DNA of 64,000 nucleotides from Microthyrium microscopicum (GCA_010405405.1 MU004233.1:313067-377066), one strand, 5' to 3'. Positions 28,404 through 40,286 are shown, numbered from the stretch's first letter. Translations and numbers: made by a program. The notes: a model not told the origin generated them from the sequence alone.

Positions 28404-30164
28404 GTAGATCTATAATAGTAATACTAAAATATAAAGAAAAGGTATTATTTATAGTATTAATATAAATATACTTATTTATATTAGTTTAAACCTAAGTATA
28501 ATAAAAGAATTTACTTATATCTAAATAGCTTTTATAACGTCCTTATTAATAACGTAAACTATTTTTTTAATATAAAGGAGCTAACTTATATTATACTTAC
28601 TTAGATTATTATTATAGATTTACTAATAAAATATATAGACCTTTAATATATTATAATACTTTATAAGAAAGTCTTTAATAATACCCTTCTTATAAAGAAT
28701 AACCTAAAAAATAGTTAATAATAATTAGATTTAAATTAAATTAATTAAAAATAACTTACTTAAACCTTAAAGGCTAATATATAGTCCTTATAAGCTATAT
28801 AGTACTAATTTTTTAGATTAGTATATAAAAAGATTTTAATATATACTTTAGTATATTACTAATATAAATTAAGTATAAGAAACTATTTAATAATTAACTT
28901 AGTCTTATTCTTATATAAAATAGACTTATTTACGTTAAATAGTTCTATTTTATTATTATTAAAGTTATATAAAAAACGTTTATTACTTAATTAACTATAA
29001 TTAATTAATATATTATAAATAAGAAAGGTCTAGTATAATTTAAACTAAGTCTAAGCCTTATTAGTACGTATAATATTATTAAGACGTATTTACTTTATAT
29101 TAAGCTAAAAAAGTTTAGACTTATTATTATAGTTATACTTAGAAGCCTTTTTCTTCTTTTTAGTCTAAGTAGTATTCTTTTTAACTTCCTTAAATTTAAA
29201 AGACTTTAAAGAGAAGTAGCCTAAACTTAATAGCTTAATATAGTTATTATTAGTATTAATTTTAGTACTATTAATAAATTTAACTTAATTAGTTACTTTT
29301 TTAGTAGTATTAGTATTAGTAGAATTAGCTAGTTTTATAACGCTAATAATTAAAGTCTTTAATAAAGTAATAGTATTTTTAGAAACTTTAAAGGTATTAA
29401 ATAAAGATAAATTAGATCTATTTAGAGCCTTATTAGCTCCTACTTTATTCTTTATAGTAGCTATTAAAAAGAATAAATATAAAAGAGTATAAAGTATACT
29501 AAGTAGATTTATAAAGAAGCTATTAGTAGAATATTAAGACTACTAGCTAGGACTTATTTTTATACTATAGCTTTATTTATAAAGGTTAGCTTTACTTAAT
29601 TAGTTAAGGTTTATTTAGGTATATACTTTAATTTTATAAAAGTAAGATAAAAAAAAATTAGAAAAAGTATATAATTATAAGATTAAATATACCTTATTTA
29701 ATATTCTTCTACTTAATTAGGTTAGTAAAGGATAAATATTTACTTTATTAAGTACTTTTTATTAAGAAAAGCTTTAATATTAATTTTTACTATAGGTAAA
29801 GGTTCTAAAAAGAAAAGTTGCCTTTAATAAATAATAACCTATAAATTAGGTAGGCTTAAAGTAATAATCTAAAGAAACTTAAAAATGCTTAAGTCTTTAA
29901 TAAACCTAGATAAACCTAAATAAGTACTTAATAATAATATTTAGCTTTATAAATTATTATTTAAGGAGTATTCCTTTAAGTAATATTTAAAACTAATAAT
30001 AAGTTTACTAAGATTTACTAAGATTATTATCTAGCTAACTAAATAGTAACTAAGTAGTTTATACTATTATAATATAATATACTTTAAAGTATATTAATAC
30101 TATTAGAACGTAGTTAACCCTTTAGAGACCTATAAGAACATTTAGGTTCTTATTAAGGAAATAA

Positions 30165-30524
30165 TATTAAGAATTAAACTTAATAAACTTTCTAAGATAG
30201 GTATTATAGCCTAAGTACCTTAGTCTAATAGCTATTAAAAGCTAGCAAAGCTACTTCTTTAGCTTTATTATATTCTATAGTTAAAAAAACTAATAGGTTC
30301 CTAACTATTATAATTAGTAGCTAAGTATACCTTTAAGGTAGCTTAGCTTATAGATAGACTACTCTAGCTTAGAGAAGAACCTTAAAGGTTCTTGAGTAAT
30401 AAGATAGAGGCTAAGGAATCCCTTTATAGTTCCTTAGTAATTACTCTTATCCTTATTTTTATATATCTAATCTATTAAGTGTCTTATAACCTTCTTACCT
30501 ACTCTATAACCCTAATTTCTAATA
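30165..30524 (+). repeat. 3' LTR of G1 copy 1
   Basis: 360 bp, reverse complement of the two copy 2 LTRs. It keeps several CA/TG dinucleotides, so it seems somewhat less mutated than the copy 2 LTRs. The matching 5' LTR is not in the window. Confidence 0.88.
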
Positions 30525-33500
30525 ATTAGCTAGAATTACTAGTACGTAAAAAAGAACTTTATAATGTTTCTATATCGTTTCTATTCTATCTACTCTTAGA
30601 ACTAGTAGACCTTAATAGTAAAGTTATATTACTTACTAGTATAAAGCTTTTATTTATATAGGCATTATATAGAGTTAGACTAGAGGTAAGGAAATAAATA
30701 TTAGTAGTTCTTTAGGATAATCCTAATAATTCTACTACTCTTTAGCAATATTATATATTAATATCTAATAATAAGCATCTAGACTAATATATTAAGTTTA
30801 TAGAAGAAGATTAATTCTTTAAATAACTATATACTATATTAGTAATTAATTAAACTATAGTATTACGTTACTAGTCTATTTAAAAACTTTAAGATTAGCT
30901 AGTAGAAGAACTTATAAATACTAATATAGAAGTAAGTTAATTAAGTAAATTAGTAAAAGTGCTATAGAAAGAGGTAGCTACTTATTAATAGATAATAATA
31001 GATTTTAAAGCGCTTACTAGCTAAATTTACTATAACTATAAGTTAGTACTAACTACTACTTATTTAAATAAATAAGTAGCTCTTACTAAATTAGTAAAGA
31101 AGCATAATACTAATTTATAATATTATAAGTTAGTTATTAACTTTTGCTACTAAGTCTAAGAACTTAAAGATAGACTTTAAATAAATTTAAACTAAGCCTA
31201 CGTTAATCTAAATAATTTAGAGAATAATATCTTCTTAGGTTATTTTATACTATAAGTAATATATCTAGTAGTTTTATACTTATAACTTTAAGCTTAAGAA
31301 ATACGCTATATCTTACTATTATTAGTAGCTAATAATACCTCCTTAGTAATACTTATAAAGTTTAAAGAACCTAGTAATTTTAAAGGTAAACCTACGTACT
31401 ATAAATAGTAGAAGAAGAAGATATTAAATATACTTCTTAATAAGAATATATACTTATATATCTCTATTAAAAAGAAGAAGATTAAGTTTATCTATATCTA
31501 TTATACTAGCCCTACTTATAGTATTATAATTATATATAAAGATTATAAGTTAAAGAACTCTTATAGTACTATAGAAAAGATATAGGTAGACCTAGATAGT
31601 TATTACTACTCTAAGAACGCTTTTAAAAATACTAAAGTATAGTTAAAGTCCTTAAATACTAAGATAAAAGATATAAAAGGTTTTTAAACCTTTATTAGCT
31701 ACTTCTTAATAAATTTAGTAAATATAGAACTATCTAAGTATAAAAAGATTATTAAATTATAAGATCTTATTAACTATAAGTTTATAAACCTACTAGTAGG
31801 CTAGTATTTTAGTAGTTTTACTATATTTTATACTTAACTTTACTTAGTTACGTACTAAATTAATTATAAACTTACTACTATAAATAATATCTCTTATAGC
31901 TATAATAATAATTAGTCTACTAATAAAGAGGCCTAAAATAATAAAATTAATAACGTTAACTATTCTATAGACATCTTTAATACTTTAAAAATAGATAAAT
32001 ATTACGTCTATTATAAATAAAAAAGTTACTACTACTTTAATAAGATTTTACTATATAAAGATTAAGAACTCTTATTTAATAATAAGATTAAAGCCTTAGT
32101 TATACCTTTAGTAATAATATTTATAAAAGTTTAAAAAAAATAATAACCCTTTATAGAGGATACTACTAAGAATAATAATTATTAGTCTTTAAACTAGTTG
32201 CTTCTTTACTAAGCTATAAGGAGGAGCTAAATAAGACTAAAGCGTATAATAAAAGAAAGAAATATACCTTTAATACTAATACTAAGTATATAAAAGATAT
32301 ATTTTATTAATATAATAAAGAGTAGTACTAAAATATTAAGAAAGCTAAAGAAATATTCTATTAGGCTAAAGAAGATTATAAGAATATTAAAAAGAAGATA
32401 TAAGAGAAGACTAAGAAGCTATTTAGCTACTTTTATTAGTATATTTAGCGCCTTAAGTATAAAGATACTATTTATAAAAGATAAGTCTTACTAATATATT
32501 TATATACTATCTATATCTTACTAGCCTCTATTATACTAGTAGTATAGCCTTAGAATATTAAAAAGAAAGATTCTATTATTAGATTATAATAAATTACTAT
32601 TAGCTTAGTATTTATACTATAGCGTTTAACCTACTCTAACGCTAGTATTTTAATTAATACTAGTAGTAGCATAATAGGAATTATTAACTCTTATTATCTT
32701 TAGTAATATAGTATTTCTACTTTTTAACTTATATATTTATACTTAGTAATACTTACTAATAGTAAATTAATATTTATAATTAATAAAGCTACTATTCTTA
32801 ATTTACGTATTAAATACTATATTAAGTAAATTAGCTATTTTATTATAAAAGTAGCTTCTTATAACCTAATCTTAGGAGTATCTTAGCTAGATTAATATAA
32901 AGTTAACCTATATAGAGAATTAAGAATATTAACCTTCTATAGTATAAGATATATTATAAATTATATTATATTATAACGCTTAATTATTATAGACCTAAAA
33001 GGATAATCTATAAACTTAGAATTACCTAAAAAATTAAATATTACTTTTATATCTATAGTAGTATTTAAGAAACTAATAAAGTATAAAGATACTATAGTTA
33101 ATATATTCTAGTTTAAAGATTTTAATAATAAAAAAGAAAAGAAACTTCTTAATAGTAATAAAGATAATAATAATAGGTTTATTATAAACCTTACTATATA
33201 TACTATATTAGAGAAGGATTATTTTAAATAGTAAGATAAGTAAGATTACTCTTATTTATTAAAAAAGAAAATCTTAAAGCTTATTCTAGAACGTTTCTAC
33301 TAATATTTTAAAGTCTTTAATCTAAAGCGTTTAGATATCTTTATACTTTACTATAGTAAATATAACTATGTTATTAATCTTATCTTTAATGCTAAAATTC
33401 TAAAACGCTAACCTATATTAATATTACTAAAGTAAGCCTTAGTTATTAAATAATATATTAAAAGCCTATTTTAGTAAGGCTTTACTATAAGTTTAAAATC

Positions 33501-36500
33501 TTAGTATACTATATTTATACTTTATATAAGTAAACTAGAAGGAGGTATCTACGTCTATATTAATTACTATAAGCTAAATAATATTACTATTAAAAATAGT
33601 AACGTTCTTTTACTTATTAGTAAGATACTTATATGCTTTATAAAGGTAAAATATTACTCTAAGTTTAATATTATTACTACCTTTAAACGAATCTATATTA
33701 AACTTAAAGATAAATATAAAATAGTATTCTTAATGTACTATAGTCTATTTAAGTTTAAAGTATTACTCTTTAACTTTATAAAGAGACTAAGAATATTCTA
33801 AGCGTATATTAACTATATACTAATATAGTTTTTAGATAATTTTATAACTATCTATTTAGATAATATTCTAATATTTAGTAAAATACTAAAAAAATATAAC
33901 GTCTATATATACTTAGTACTAAACGCCTTAGAACGTATAAGCTTATTCCTTAATATTAAGAAGTTAGAGTTTATTATTTAAGAAGTAAAATACTTTAGTC
34001 TAATTATTACTATAAAAGGCATTAAGATAGACTTCTTAAAAGTTAATACTATAATTAATTAGAAATAACTAAGTTATCTTAAAGATATATAAACGTTTCT
34101 TAAATTTACTAACTTTTATTAATAATTTATCTTTAATTACTCTACTATAGTAGTATTATTAATAAATCTTACTTAAAAGGATACTCTAGCTATATTCTCT
34201 TAGGACTCTAATAGGCCTAAGGAATAAGCTTTTAAGAAGCTAAAAGTAGATTTTACTAATATACTAATTCTATAATACTTTAATTATATTAAAGAAACTT
34301 AAATAGAGATAAACGTATTAAATTAGGCTTACGCTACTATATTATTATAAAAAAATATAAATAGTAATTTAAGATTAGTTACCTTCTTCTCTAAGAAAAT
34401 ATTACTAATAAAATATAATTATAATATTTATAATAAAGAATTACTTACTATTATCTACGTCTTTAAGGAGTAGAAACCTAAGTTATTTAGTACTAAAGAT
34501 ATTATAAAAGTATTCTTAAACTACTAAAATCTTTAAACCTTTATAAAAACTAAGAAGCTTATATACTATTAAATATACTAGGCTAAATTCCTATTATAAT
34601 TCTACTTTTTAATTAAATACTACTCTAGTAAAAATAATAATAAAGCTAATGCTTTAACTTAAAGATTATAAGACGTACTTTAAAGTAATAAAGACTTATA
34701 AGTTAAGTAATAGTATTAATTACTTTTATTTCTATATTAATTTAGTACTAAATAAGCTATTAAGCTAGTTATAATTCTTATTAACTTAATTACTTTATCT
34801 TTTATATAGATAGCTATATTTATATTAAATAAATTAGATATTACTATAGTAGAGAAGTCTAATTTAGAACTTATTATAAAGAGCTCTTAAAATAAAGCTC
34901 TAGCTAGTTTAAATAATTTGCTACTAGTTAATACTAAATCTCTAAATTTTAACCTAAAGTAATTTATATAAAAAGTAATAAAAGTAAGTAAGAAAGATAA
35001 GTTACTAATTATAATTTAACTAGTAAAGGTATAGAAAGACTACTTCTTACTCTTTAGTATACTAAATTAGGATTAAATTAAGTTAATAGATTATAAAGCT
35101 CTACTAAATAGTACTATTCTCTATTAATAAAAGCTATTTATACTAATAATATATTTATAAAATAAAGTAATAAAATAAGTATATTAATATAAAGTTATAG
35201 GTTATAAAGAAACTATAATAACCTACTACTACTTTTAATAAAATTATTAGTAGCTAAGAATATTAGAATATATTAAGAAATATATTAAAAGTTATTATTA
35301 TATCTTTTTAAAACTAGTACGCTAAAAGAAGTAAGGGCTTCTTTACTTATTTCCTCTACTAGATTAGGCTTAGTCTAATATCTTTATAAACTTTATTATC
35401 TTATTACTACGCTATATCTATTAGAGTATAGTTTACTAGTATATTATAGTTATTATTAATTATTTAATATAATTATAATAATTTATTATCTTTCTAAGTC
35501 TTTTAGTAAAAATAATAATTATAGTATTTATTAATTAAGTATAGAAGCTATATAGTTAGCTAGACTCTATTCTTTTAAATTAAGAAACTTAATTTATATT
35601 TATTTTTTAGGGTTACTTATATAAATATATAGGTATTATATTAAAATTAAGTACTATATAGTATTTAGAGTCTAATAGTATTACTAAAATAACTATTACT
35701 ATCTTAAAATAGTATTTTAGATTTTTTATTAATTAGGATTAAAATAATTAGGTAGCTTTATTACTATTTACTAAATTTATAGTAAATTCTACTATAAGTA
35801 CTACTACTAGCTTTATACCTTTTAAGGTATAAAATAGTTTTCTATTAAAATTAAAACTTAAGTCTATTTACTATTTACTATCTAAAACGTTATATACTTT
35901 TATTATAATATATAAAGAAGTTATTACTACTAATTAAGTATAAAATAGTTAAGAGAAGCTTTATAAGTTCTTAAAGAAGTAATTAGTATAGGCTTAAGCT
36001 TAATAAAAGCTTTATATTAATAAGTATTAGAATTTAGTACTAGATTTCTATCCTAAGGACTAGGTATAACTTAATATTTAAAATTATAATATAACTTACT
36101 CTTTAAAAATACTTAATAATAAAAGTATTAGTCTTTTTAAAGTATTACGTAAAATTAATAAAGTAACTTATAAATTAGATTTTTCTAAATTAATAAAGAT
36201 ATATCTAGTATTCTATATCTAGCTATTATATCTAATTAATAATAATATATATCTATTATAGGAATTAAACCTACTCTTAGTAGTTATAAGTAAAAAAAAA
36301 GATAAAGAAGAATAGCTTATTAATACTATTATTAATAGTAAATAGAATAATAGAAGTAAAAATAAAGTACTTAAATATAAAATTAAATAAATAAGATTTT
36401 ATAATAAAACTTAGTAGCCCTAGAAAGATATTATTAATATACTTAATATTATATTAGAATTCTATAGGCTTTATTCTTAGAAGTCTAGTTTATATTCTTC

Positions 36501-37150
36501 TTAATTTCTACTAGTAAATAAAGTTAAAGAAAAAGATTATAATACTAATAAACTACTTATAGATTAGAATTATATAATATAAAAAGTATTATATTTATTT
36601 ATTTTTACTAATAGCTTTATACTCCTAGTTTAGTTTTTAATTTATATTACTAAAGAAATTATAGAATACTATAAACTAGCTTAAATAAATATTCTCTTCT
36701 TTATTAAATAGATTTAGATAGTACTAAGGTAAGTTAATAGTATATTACTATATCTCTTAGTAGTAATATATATAAAGAAGTTTTATATTTATATAGACTA
36801 GTTTAGCCTAGTCTAGATTAGCTTAGACTAAACTAGAATAAATTAGATTAGAATATAGCTTATAAGGTCTATTTTAGAAAGAAAGAGTTATATAAGAAAT
36901 TCTTATAGATTTAGTATTATAGTATTTAGATATAGAGATCTAATTTTATAAATAAAATCTTTTTATTCTATTTAAAATTAGTATATCTAAGAATTCTCTA
37001 GACTCTATATTTTTATATCTATAGCTATATTTCTAAATCTCTTCTCTTTATACTTAGATCCTATAATACTAGCTACTTTCTACTTACTTATTATACTTAT
37101 TAGCTCCTTATACTACTATATAATAATTATAATTTCTTAGCTAATATTTC
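30525..37150 (+). mobile_element. Element E: chromodomain Ty3/gypsy fossil
   Basis: Plus-strand gypsy element with similarity in the order gag (about 30,590-32,200), protease region (about 32,650-33,000), reverse transcriptase (about 33,300-34,050), RNase H (about 34,150-34,650), integrase (about 35,250-35,800), and a C-terminal chromodomain-like part (about 36,290-36,450), which marks the chromovirus branch. It begins directly after the G1 copy 1 LTR and no 5' LTR is visible. The simplest reading is that G1 copy 1 inserted into E's leader and E's 5' LTR lies left of the window. A 3' LTR probably lies within about 36,600-37,170 but cannot be delimited without its partner. Broken throughout by RIP-type change, though CA/TG survive more often than in G1. 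Confidence 0.8.
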
Positions 37151-38001
37151 TAAGCCTAGATAAAATTATGCTTATTTTATAATACTTAGCTACCTAGAGT
37201 ACTATAGCGTACAATAGAAGGTAGAGAAAATAATATTTACTACTATTTCTATAGTATTTTTTAAAAAGGTACTTTTTCTAGTATTCTTTATAGATATAAT
37301 ATTAAATTTTAGTATTATGTCTAACTAATAAGACTATTTTATCTAAAAAATTATATTATAGCTATTTAGCAGAATTAAAAAATTAGCCTAAATAGGTAAT
37401 TTTCTAGTTCTAAAGAGATTATTACTATATAATTTTACTATTTATAAGCAAGAAACTTAGGATATCTAAGATTATTTTTTATTACGGTATTTTACTTTAC
37501 GTTTTTAGCTAGGCTCGTATTTTACTTATGAGTAAGATTTAGTATACAGACTTCTACTAGTTTTACTAATACTAAATATAAAATTTTGTAACTTTGGTAT
37601 ATATAGACTACCTTAACTTTTGTTTTCTTATTCTTGCTTACTACTACTTTTGCTCCTTCTTAGTTTCTTATCGTGATCCTTCCTAGCTATTAAGACACTC
37701 TCTTACTAGACACTGTTAAGATATAATCTTATTTTAAGACATATTGGCTCTGTTAACCAGTATTTTGGACTTGATGTCGCCAAAATGTCTATTATAAAGC
37801 AACTCGACATTATTCCCTCTACACCCCCTCCCACGCTATGGTAGATATAAACAATTCAGCGTTGAGCACTGCACCATATTTCAGTTCCGATCTACAGTCA
37901 CAGTTAAATTCTCTCCTGGTGTACGTTGTAAAGCCATCTGTCCTGCAGTTGTATCGACTTTCCTTAGACAGTTTACTGCATACAATACGGATAAATGCCA
38001 T

Positions 38002-38037
38002 AGGCGGAGTGGGCGGCCGAGGCGGAGTAAGCGGCCG
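38002..38037. repeat. 18-bp GC-rich tandem repeat, 2 units
   Basis: Two adjacent 18-bp units (38,002-38,019 and 38,020-38,037), each of the form AGGCGGAGTNNGCGGCCG and differing only at the two N positions, followed by GCCGCT. The repeated CGG triplets resemble half-sites of Zn2Cys6 regulators, but a regulatory role is inference. Confidence 0.75.
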
Positions 38038-38120
38038 CCGCTAGACATATATCATGCATATTGAGGTATCTGAAATGTTCTCTAAGCAGTCTTTCCAAGT
38101 GATCAAAGTCATTTTACGGC

Positions 38121-38130
38121 AGTATAAATG
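38121..38130 (+). promoter_or_regulatory. TATA-like element of the Hsp31-like gene
   Basis: AGTATAAATG about 120 bp before the start codon at 38,248, leaving a 5' leader of roughly 90 bases with an A/C-rich stretch just before the ATG. Confidence 0.45.
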
Positions 38131-38247
38131 CAATGAGTATCTTTCGCCAACCATGTCTGGAGAAAAAGATCTTTCAATCAGTCCGGACCATCAATTCCAA
38201 ACAATATTCTTATCATCACTTAATATTTCCTCCACAACAACACAATA

Positions 38248-38982
38248 ATGAAAGCTCCACGCAAAGTACTCATTTCCATGACAAGCCATAGTGCTCCCTT
38301 CTACCCTGATGGTCGCGTCAACGGGGCTTTCTACACCGAAGTCGCCCATCCATATCATGCACTCATCAAGGCCGGATTCGAAGTCGACCTTGCAAGCGAA
38401 ACAGGCTCTTTTGTCATCGATACATACTCGCTCAGTGATGAGTTCCTTACCGAAGAAGACAGAACGGTCCTTAACGACCCCAGCCATGCCTTGACCGTGC
38501 TCTTGAAAACCGGCGTCCGAAAAGCTAGTGATCTGGACGTCAGTGACTACGGAATGTTCTTTGCGTCGGCAGGTTTCGCAACAGTTTACGATTATCCGAC
38601 GGCGCGTACACTCCAAAGTATTGCAGAAGACGTCTGGAAACGCGGAGGGGTTATCGCTGCAGTCTGTCACGGAGGCGCCATATTCCCAGGAGTTCACGAC
38701 TCAGACACTGGCAAATCGATTATCGCTGGAAAACAGGTGACGGGCTTCAGCACGGAGGGGGATCGTCTTGCAGGTGTACTTGACAAGATTCATGAAGACG
38801 GGGTCAAGACTACTGAGGAGAGTGCTGTGTTGGCTGGAGCAGATTATACTGCTCCACCAGAGCCATTTGGTCCATTCATGATAACTAGTGGGCGAATTGT
38901 CACAGGAGCTAATCCTGCGAGTGCTCATATCACTGCTGCTGCAGCCATTGAGGCATTCAACAAGATAGTGGAGGATGCTTAG
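38248..38982 (+). CDS. Hsp31-like DJ-1/PfpI family protein (glutathione-independent glyoxalase type)
   Basis: Intron-less gene for 244 residues. The fold is DJ-1/PfpI. The nucleophile elbow AVCHGG places the catalytic cysteine at residue 140 with His141 next to it, and Glu31 in the TEVAHPY segment matches the acidic partner that activates the cysteine in Hsp31-like proteins. The length and the early FYPDGRVNGAFYTE stretch fit the Hsp31 branch (about 235-245 residues) rather than short DJ-1. Known members convert methylglyoxal to lactate without glutathione or act as stress chaperones; the substrate here is inferred. No signal peptide, so cytosolic. The ATG follows an A/C-rich leader. It converges with the alpha/beta hydrolase, with 52 bp between stop codons. 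First intact gene beyond the transposon block. Confidence 0.88.
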   Translation: MKAPRKVLISMTSHSAPFYPDGRVNGAFYTEVAHPYHALIKAGFEVDLASETGSFVIDTYSLSDEFLTEEDRTVLNDPSHALTVLLKTGVRKASDLDVSDYGMFFASAGFATVYDYPTARTLQSIAEDVWKRGGVIAAVCHGGAIFPGVHDSDTGKSIIAGKQVTGFSTEGDRLAGVLDKIHEDGVKTTEESAVLAGADYTAPPEPFGPFMITSGRIVTGANPASAHITAAAAIEAFNKIVEDA

Positions 38983-39034
38983 GGACTCGGAGCAAAGGAT
39001 CATGAATAGACTTGTTTGGGATTCAAATTAATGA

Positions 39035-40006
39035 CTAAGACTTGGCTATCAGATAAGAAAGAATGCTGTCTCTATGCTTCACAATAAGACTCATATGCCC
39101 TTCACCTTTCATCCTCCTATACTCTGCCTCAGGTAGTAGCTCAAAAGCCTTGTCAGGCATCCCAACCGGTACATTCACATCCACATCACCATGCCAAATC
39201 GTCAACCGACTCGCCTCCAGATCCTCCAGTCGAAAGCCCCATTCGGATCCCAGCAAATAGAATTCCCAAGCCGCCCCTCTACTCCCCAGCCTTAACGCCT
39301 CCTTAGACGACCCAATATATGCTCCAAACAGCACATCATCCTTCAGAACTTGCTCCATACAATCCTTGTCCGCCTGTGGCTGCGGTAATACCTTTGCTTG
39401 AGCTTTCATAGACTCCTTCAACTTTTCTTTTCCTAAATTGCGAAGTGCACTGCCCATGGACTTGTCGATCATTTTCTCAGCCAACCAGGTCGACATTCCT
39501 GCAACCGTGAATAAGGCTCTCGTTTGCCACATCATACCTGTGGTCCCAAGAGCCCGTGGATACATACCTGAGGCGACTGTCGCGGACAGCAGGCGCTCTC
39601 GTGGGAGCTCATGTAGGCAGGCAAGCACATACGGACCACCACCTGAGAGACCAAGAACGCTGAATTTTTCAATGTCGAGATGATTGGCAAGTTCGAGAAC
39701 ATCTTGCGGCCAGTTGAGCAGTGTTCGGTTCTCTTGGAAGCTGGAGGCGCCAAAGCCGGGGCGATCCGTTGCGATCAGTGGGATTCCCAGGGCCTGGGCT
39801 GGCCGGTCGAGGAGTTGGCATTCAAGGTGTGACCCAGGTGTACCGTTGAAGTACAAAATAGGATATGTTTTTGGATTTGCAGTCGCTCCGTATTTGGCGT
39901 AGGCGAGAGTTCTGCCATCTTTGAGAGTGAGAGTTTCAACTGGATGTTGGGCGGGGAAATCAGGGGTAGGTGATTGGGGTGATGCAGTTGCTGGTTCTGA
40001 CTCCAT
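39035..40006 (-). CDS. Alpha/beta hydrolase fold protein
   Basis: Intron-less gene for 323 residues. The nucleophile elbow GLSGGGP puts the catalytic serine at 121. HGDVDVNVP near 272-280 supplies the acid (Asp276 most likely, Asp274 possible), and GEGHMS gives the histidine at 304, so the triad is whole. The oxyanion-side motif FNGTPGSH lies at 53-60 and DRPGFG at 81-86. There is no signal peptide; the N-terminus is Pro/Ser-rich. The family covers esterases, epoxide hydrolases and C-C bond hydrolases, and the sequence does not tell the substrate. It is divergent from the FAD oxidase, sharing a 536-bp upstream region, and converges with the Hsp31-like gene. Confidence 0.88.
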   Translation of the reverse strand: MESEPATASPQSPTPDFPAQHPVETLTLKDGRTLAYAKYGATANPKTYPILYFNGTPGSHLECQLLDRPAQALGIPLIATDRPGFGASSFQENRTLLNWPQDVLELANHLDIEKFSVLGLSGGGPYVLACLHELPRERLLSATVASGMYPRALGTTGMMWQTRALFTVAGMSTWLAEKMIDKSMGSALRNLGKEKLKESMKAQAKVLPQPQADKDCMEQVLKDDVLFGAYIGSSKEALRLGSRGAAWEFYLLGSEWGFRLEDLEASRLTIWHGDVDVNVPVGMPDKAFELLPEAEYRRMKGEGHMSLIVKHRDSILSYLIAKS

Positions 40007-40286
40007 TGAAGCGGCTGAGCCTGGTCTTGCTAGAGATAAATCTCAAGGTCTATTCAATGCGGAGTCTTGGTTCCTACGTTTCGTGCGTATGTGTATAGGT
40101 AGGCTTCTGCTGATGCCTGATGAGTGATGATCACAAGAGGGCTGAGTTCTTAGCGGTTCCAACCCACTTTGATGGAAAAGCGCTCCTTACATGCCGAAGC
40201 CATGGTGTACAGGTACATTGCCAGTATTGATGAACTAGCGCTTATTATTTTTAGGCCTCGATTATCTTCTACAACTGCTTTCTCTA

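Larger units (their letters stand above)
13450..28417 (-). mobile_element. Element C: Ty3/gypsy fossil nested in G1 copy 1
   Basis: Gypsy element of 7,413 bp once the 7.55-kb insertion D is set aside. LTRs of 202 bp lie at 13,450-13,651 and at 20,661-20,853 plus a 9-bp remainder at 28,409-28,417. The target duplication GTAAT is at 13,445-13,449 and 28,418-28,422, and the G1 sequence resumes exactly there. On the minus strand, gypsy-type reverse transcriptase similarity is at about 17,150-16,600, RNase H about 16,330-16,080 and integrase about 15,600-14,500; gag and protease should be in about 20,650-17,400. Many breaks of RIP type. Confidence 0.87.
1..30524 (+). mobile_element. G1 copy 1: Ty3/gypsy fossil, interrupted, 5' end outside window
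   Basis: Discontinuous element occupying 1-2,977, 11,688-13,449 and 28,423-30,524. Gypsy-type reverse transcriptase similarity lies at about 600-1,150, RNase H at about 1,400-1,750, integrase from about 2,350 to the break at 2,977 and on from 11,688, and a chromodomain-like stretch near 12,000-12,180. A further segment of about 2.8 kb precedes the 3' LTR. The same order is seen on the other strand in copy 2, which gives the full length of 8.7 kb, so about 1.9 kb including the 5' LTR should lie left of the window. Three later insertions split or extend it. It is broken throughout by RIP-type change. Age cannot be judged from LTR divergence because RIP inflates it. Confidence 0.85.
1..37450. 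repeat. AT-rich, RIP-type transposon block
   Basis: Nearly pure A/T-rich sequence in which the dinucleotides CA and TG are almost absent on both strands (for example, none in roughly the first 300 bases), while TA is in great excess. That is the footprint of repeat-induced point mutation, which turns CpA into TpA in duplicated DNA of filamentous ascomycetes. No open frame of any length survives here. The content is explained by nested Ty3/gypsy elements listed separately. The right edge is gradual: composition recovers between about 37,450 and 37,760. I see no host gene, tRNA or rRNA in it. Confidence 0.95.
37451..38247. other. Transition zone from AT-rich block to genes
   Basis: Composition shifts from RIP-depleted to ordinary over about 300 bp (37,450-37,760). 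The rest is a unique gene-poor stretch ending in the promoter of the Hsp31-like gene. It holds a GC-rich tandem repeat (38,002-38,037) and a TATA-like element (38,121-38,130). Short open frames here have no recognisable product. Confidence 0.6.

Noticed and set aside
1-37450. Mitochondrial insertion or centromere as the source of the AT-rich block
   Set aside because: Gypsy pol order, LTR pairs and target duplications explain the content; no mitochondrial genes are seen. A centromeric position cannot be excluded but nothing in the sequence asks for it.
37838-38044. Open frame of 68 codons at the block edge
   Set aside because: Ends in the GC-rich tandem repeat, no family features, and overlaps an open frame on the other strand.
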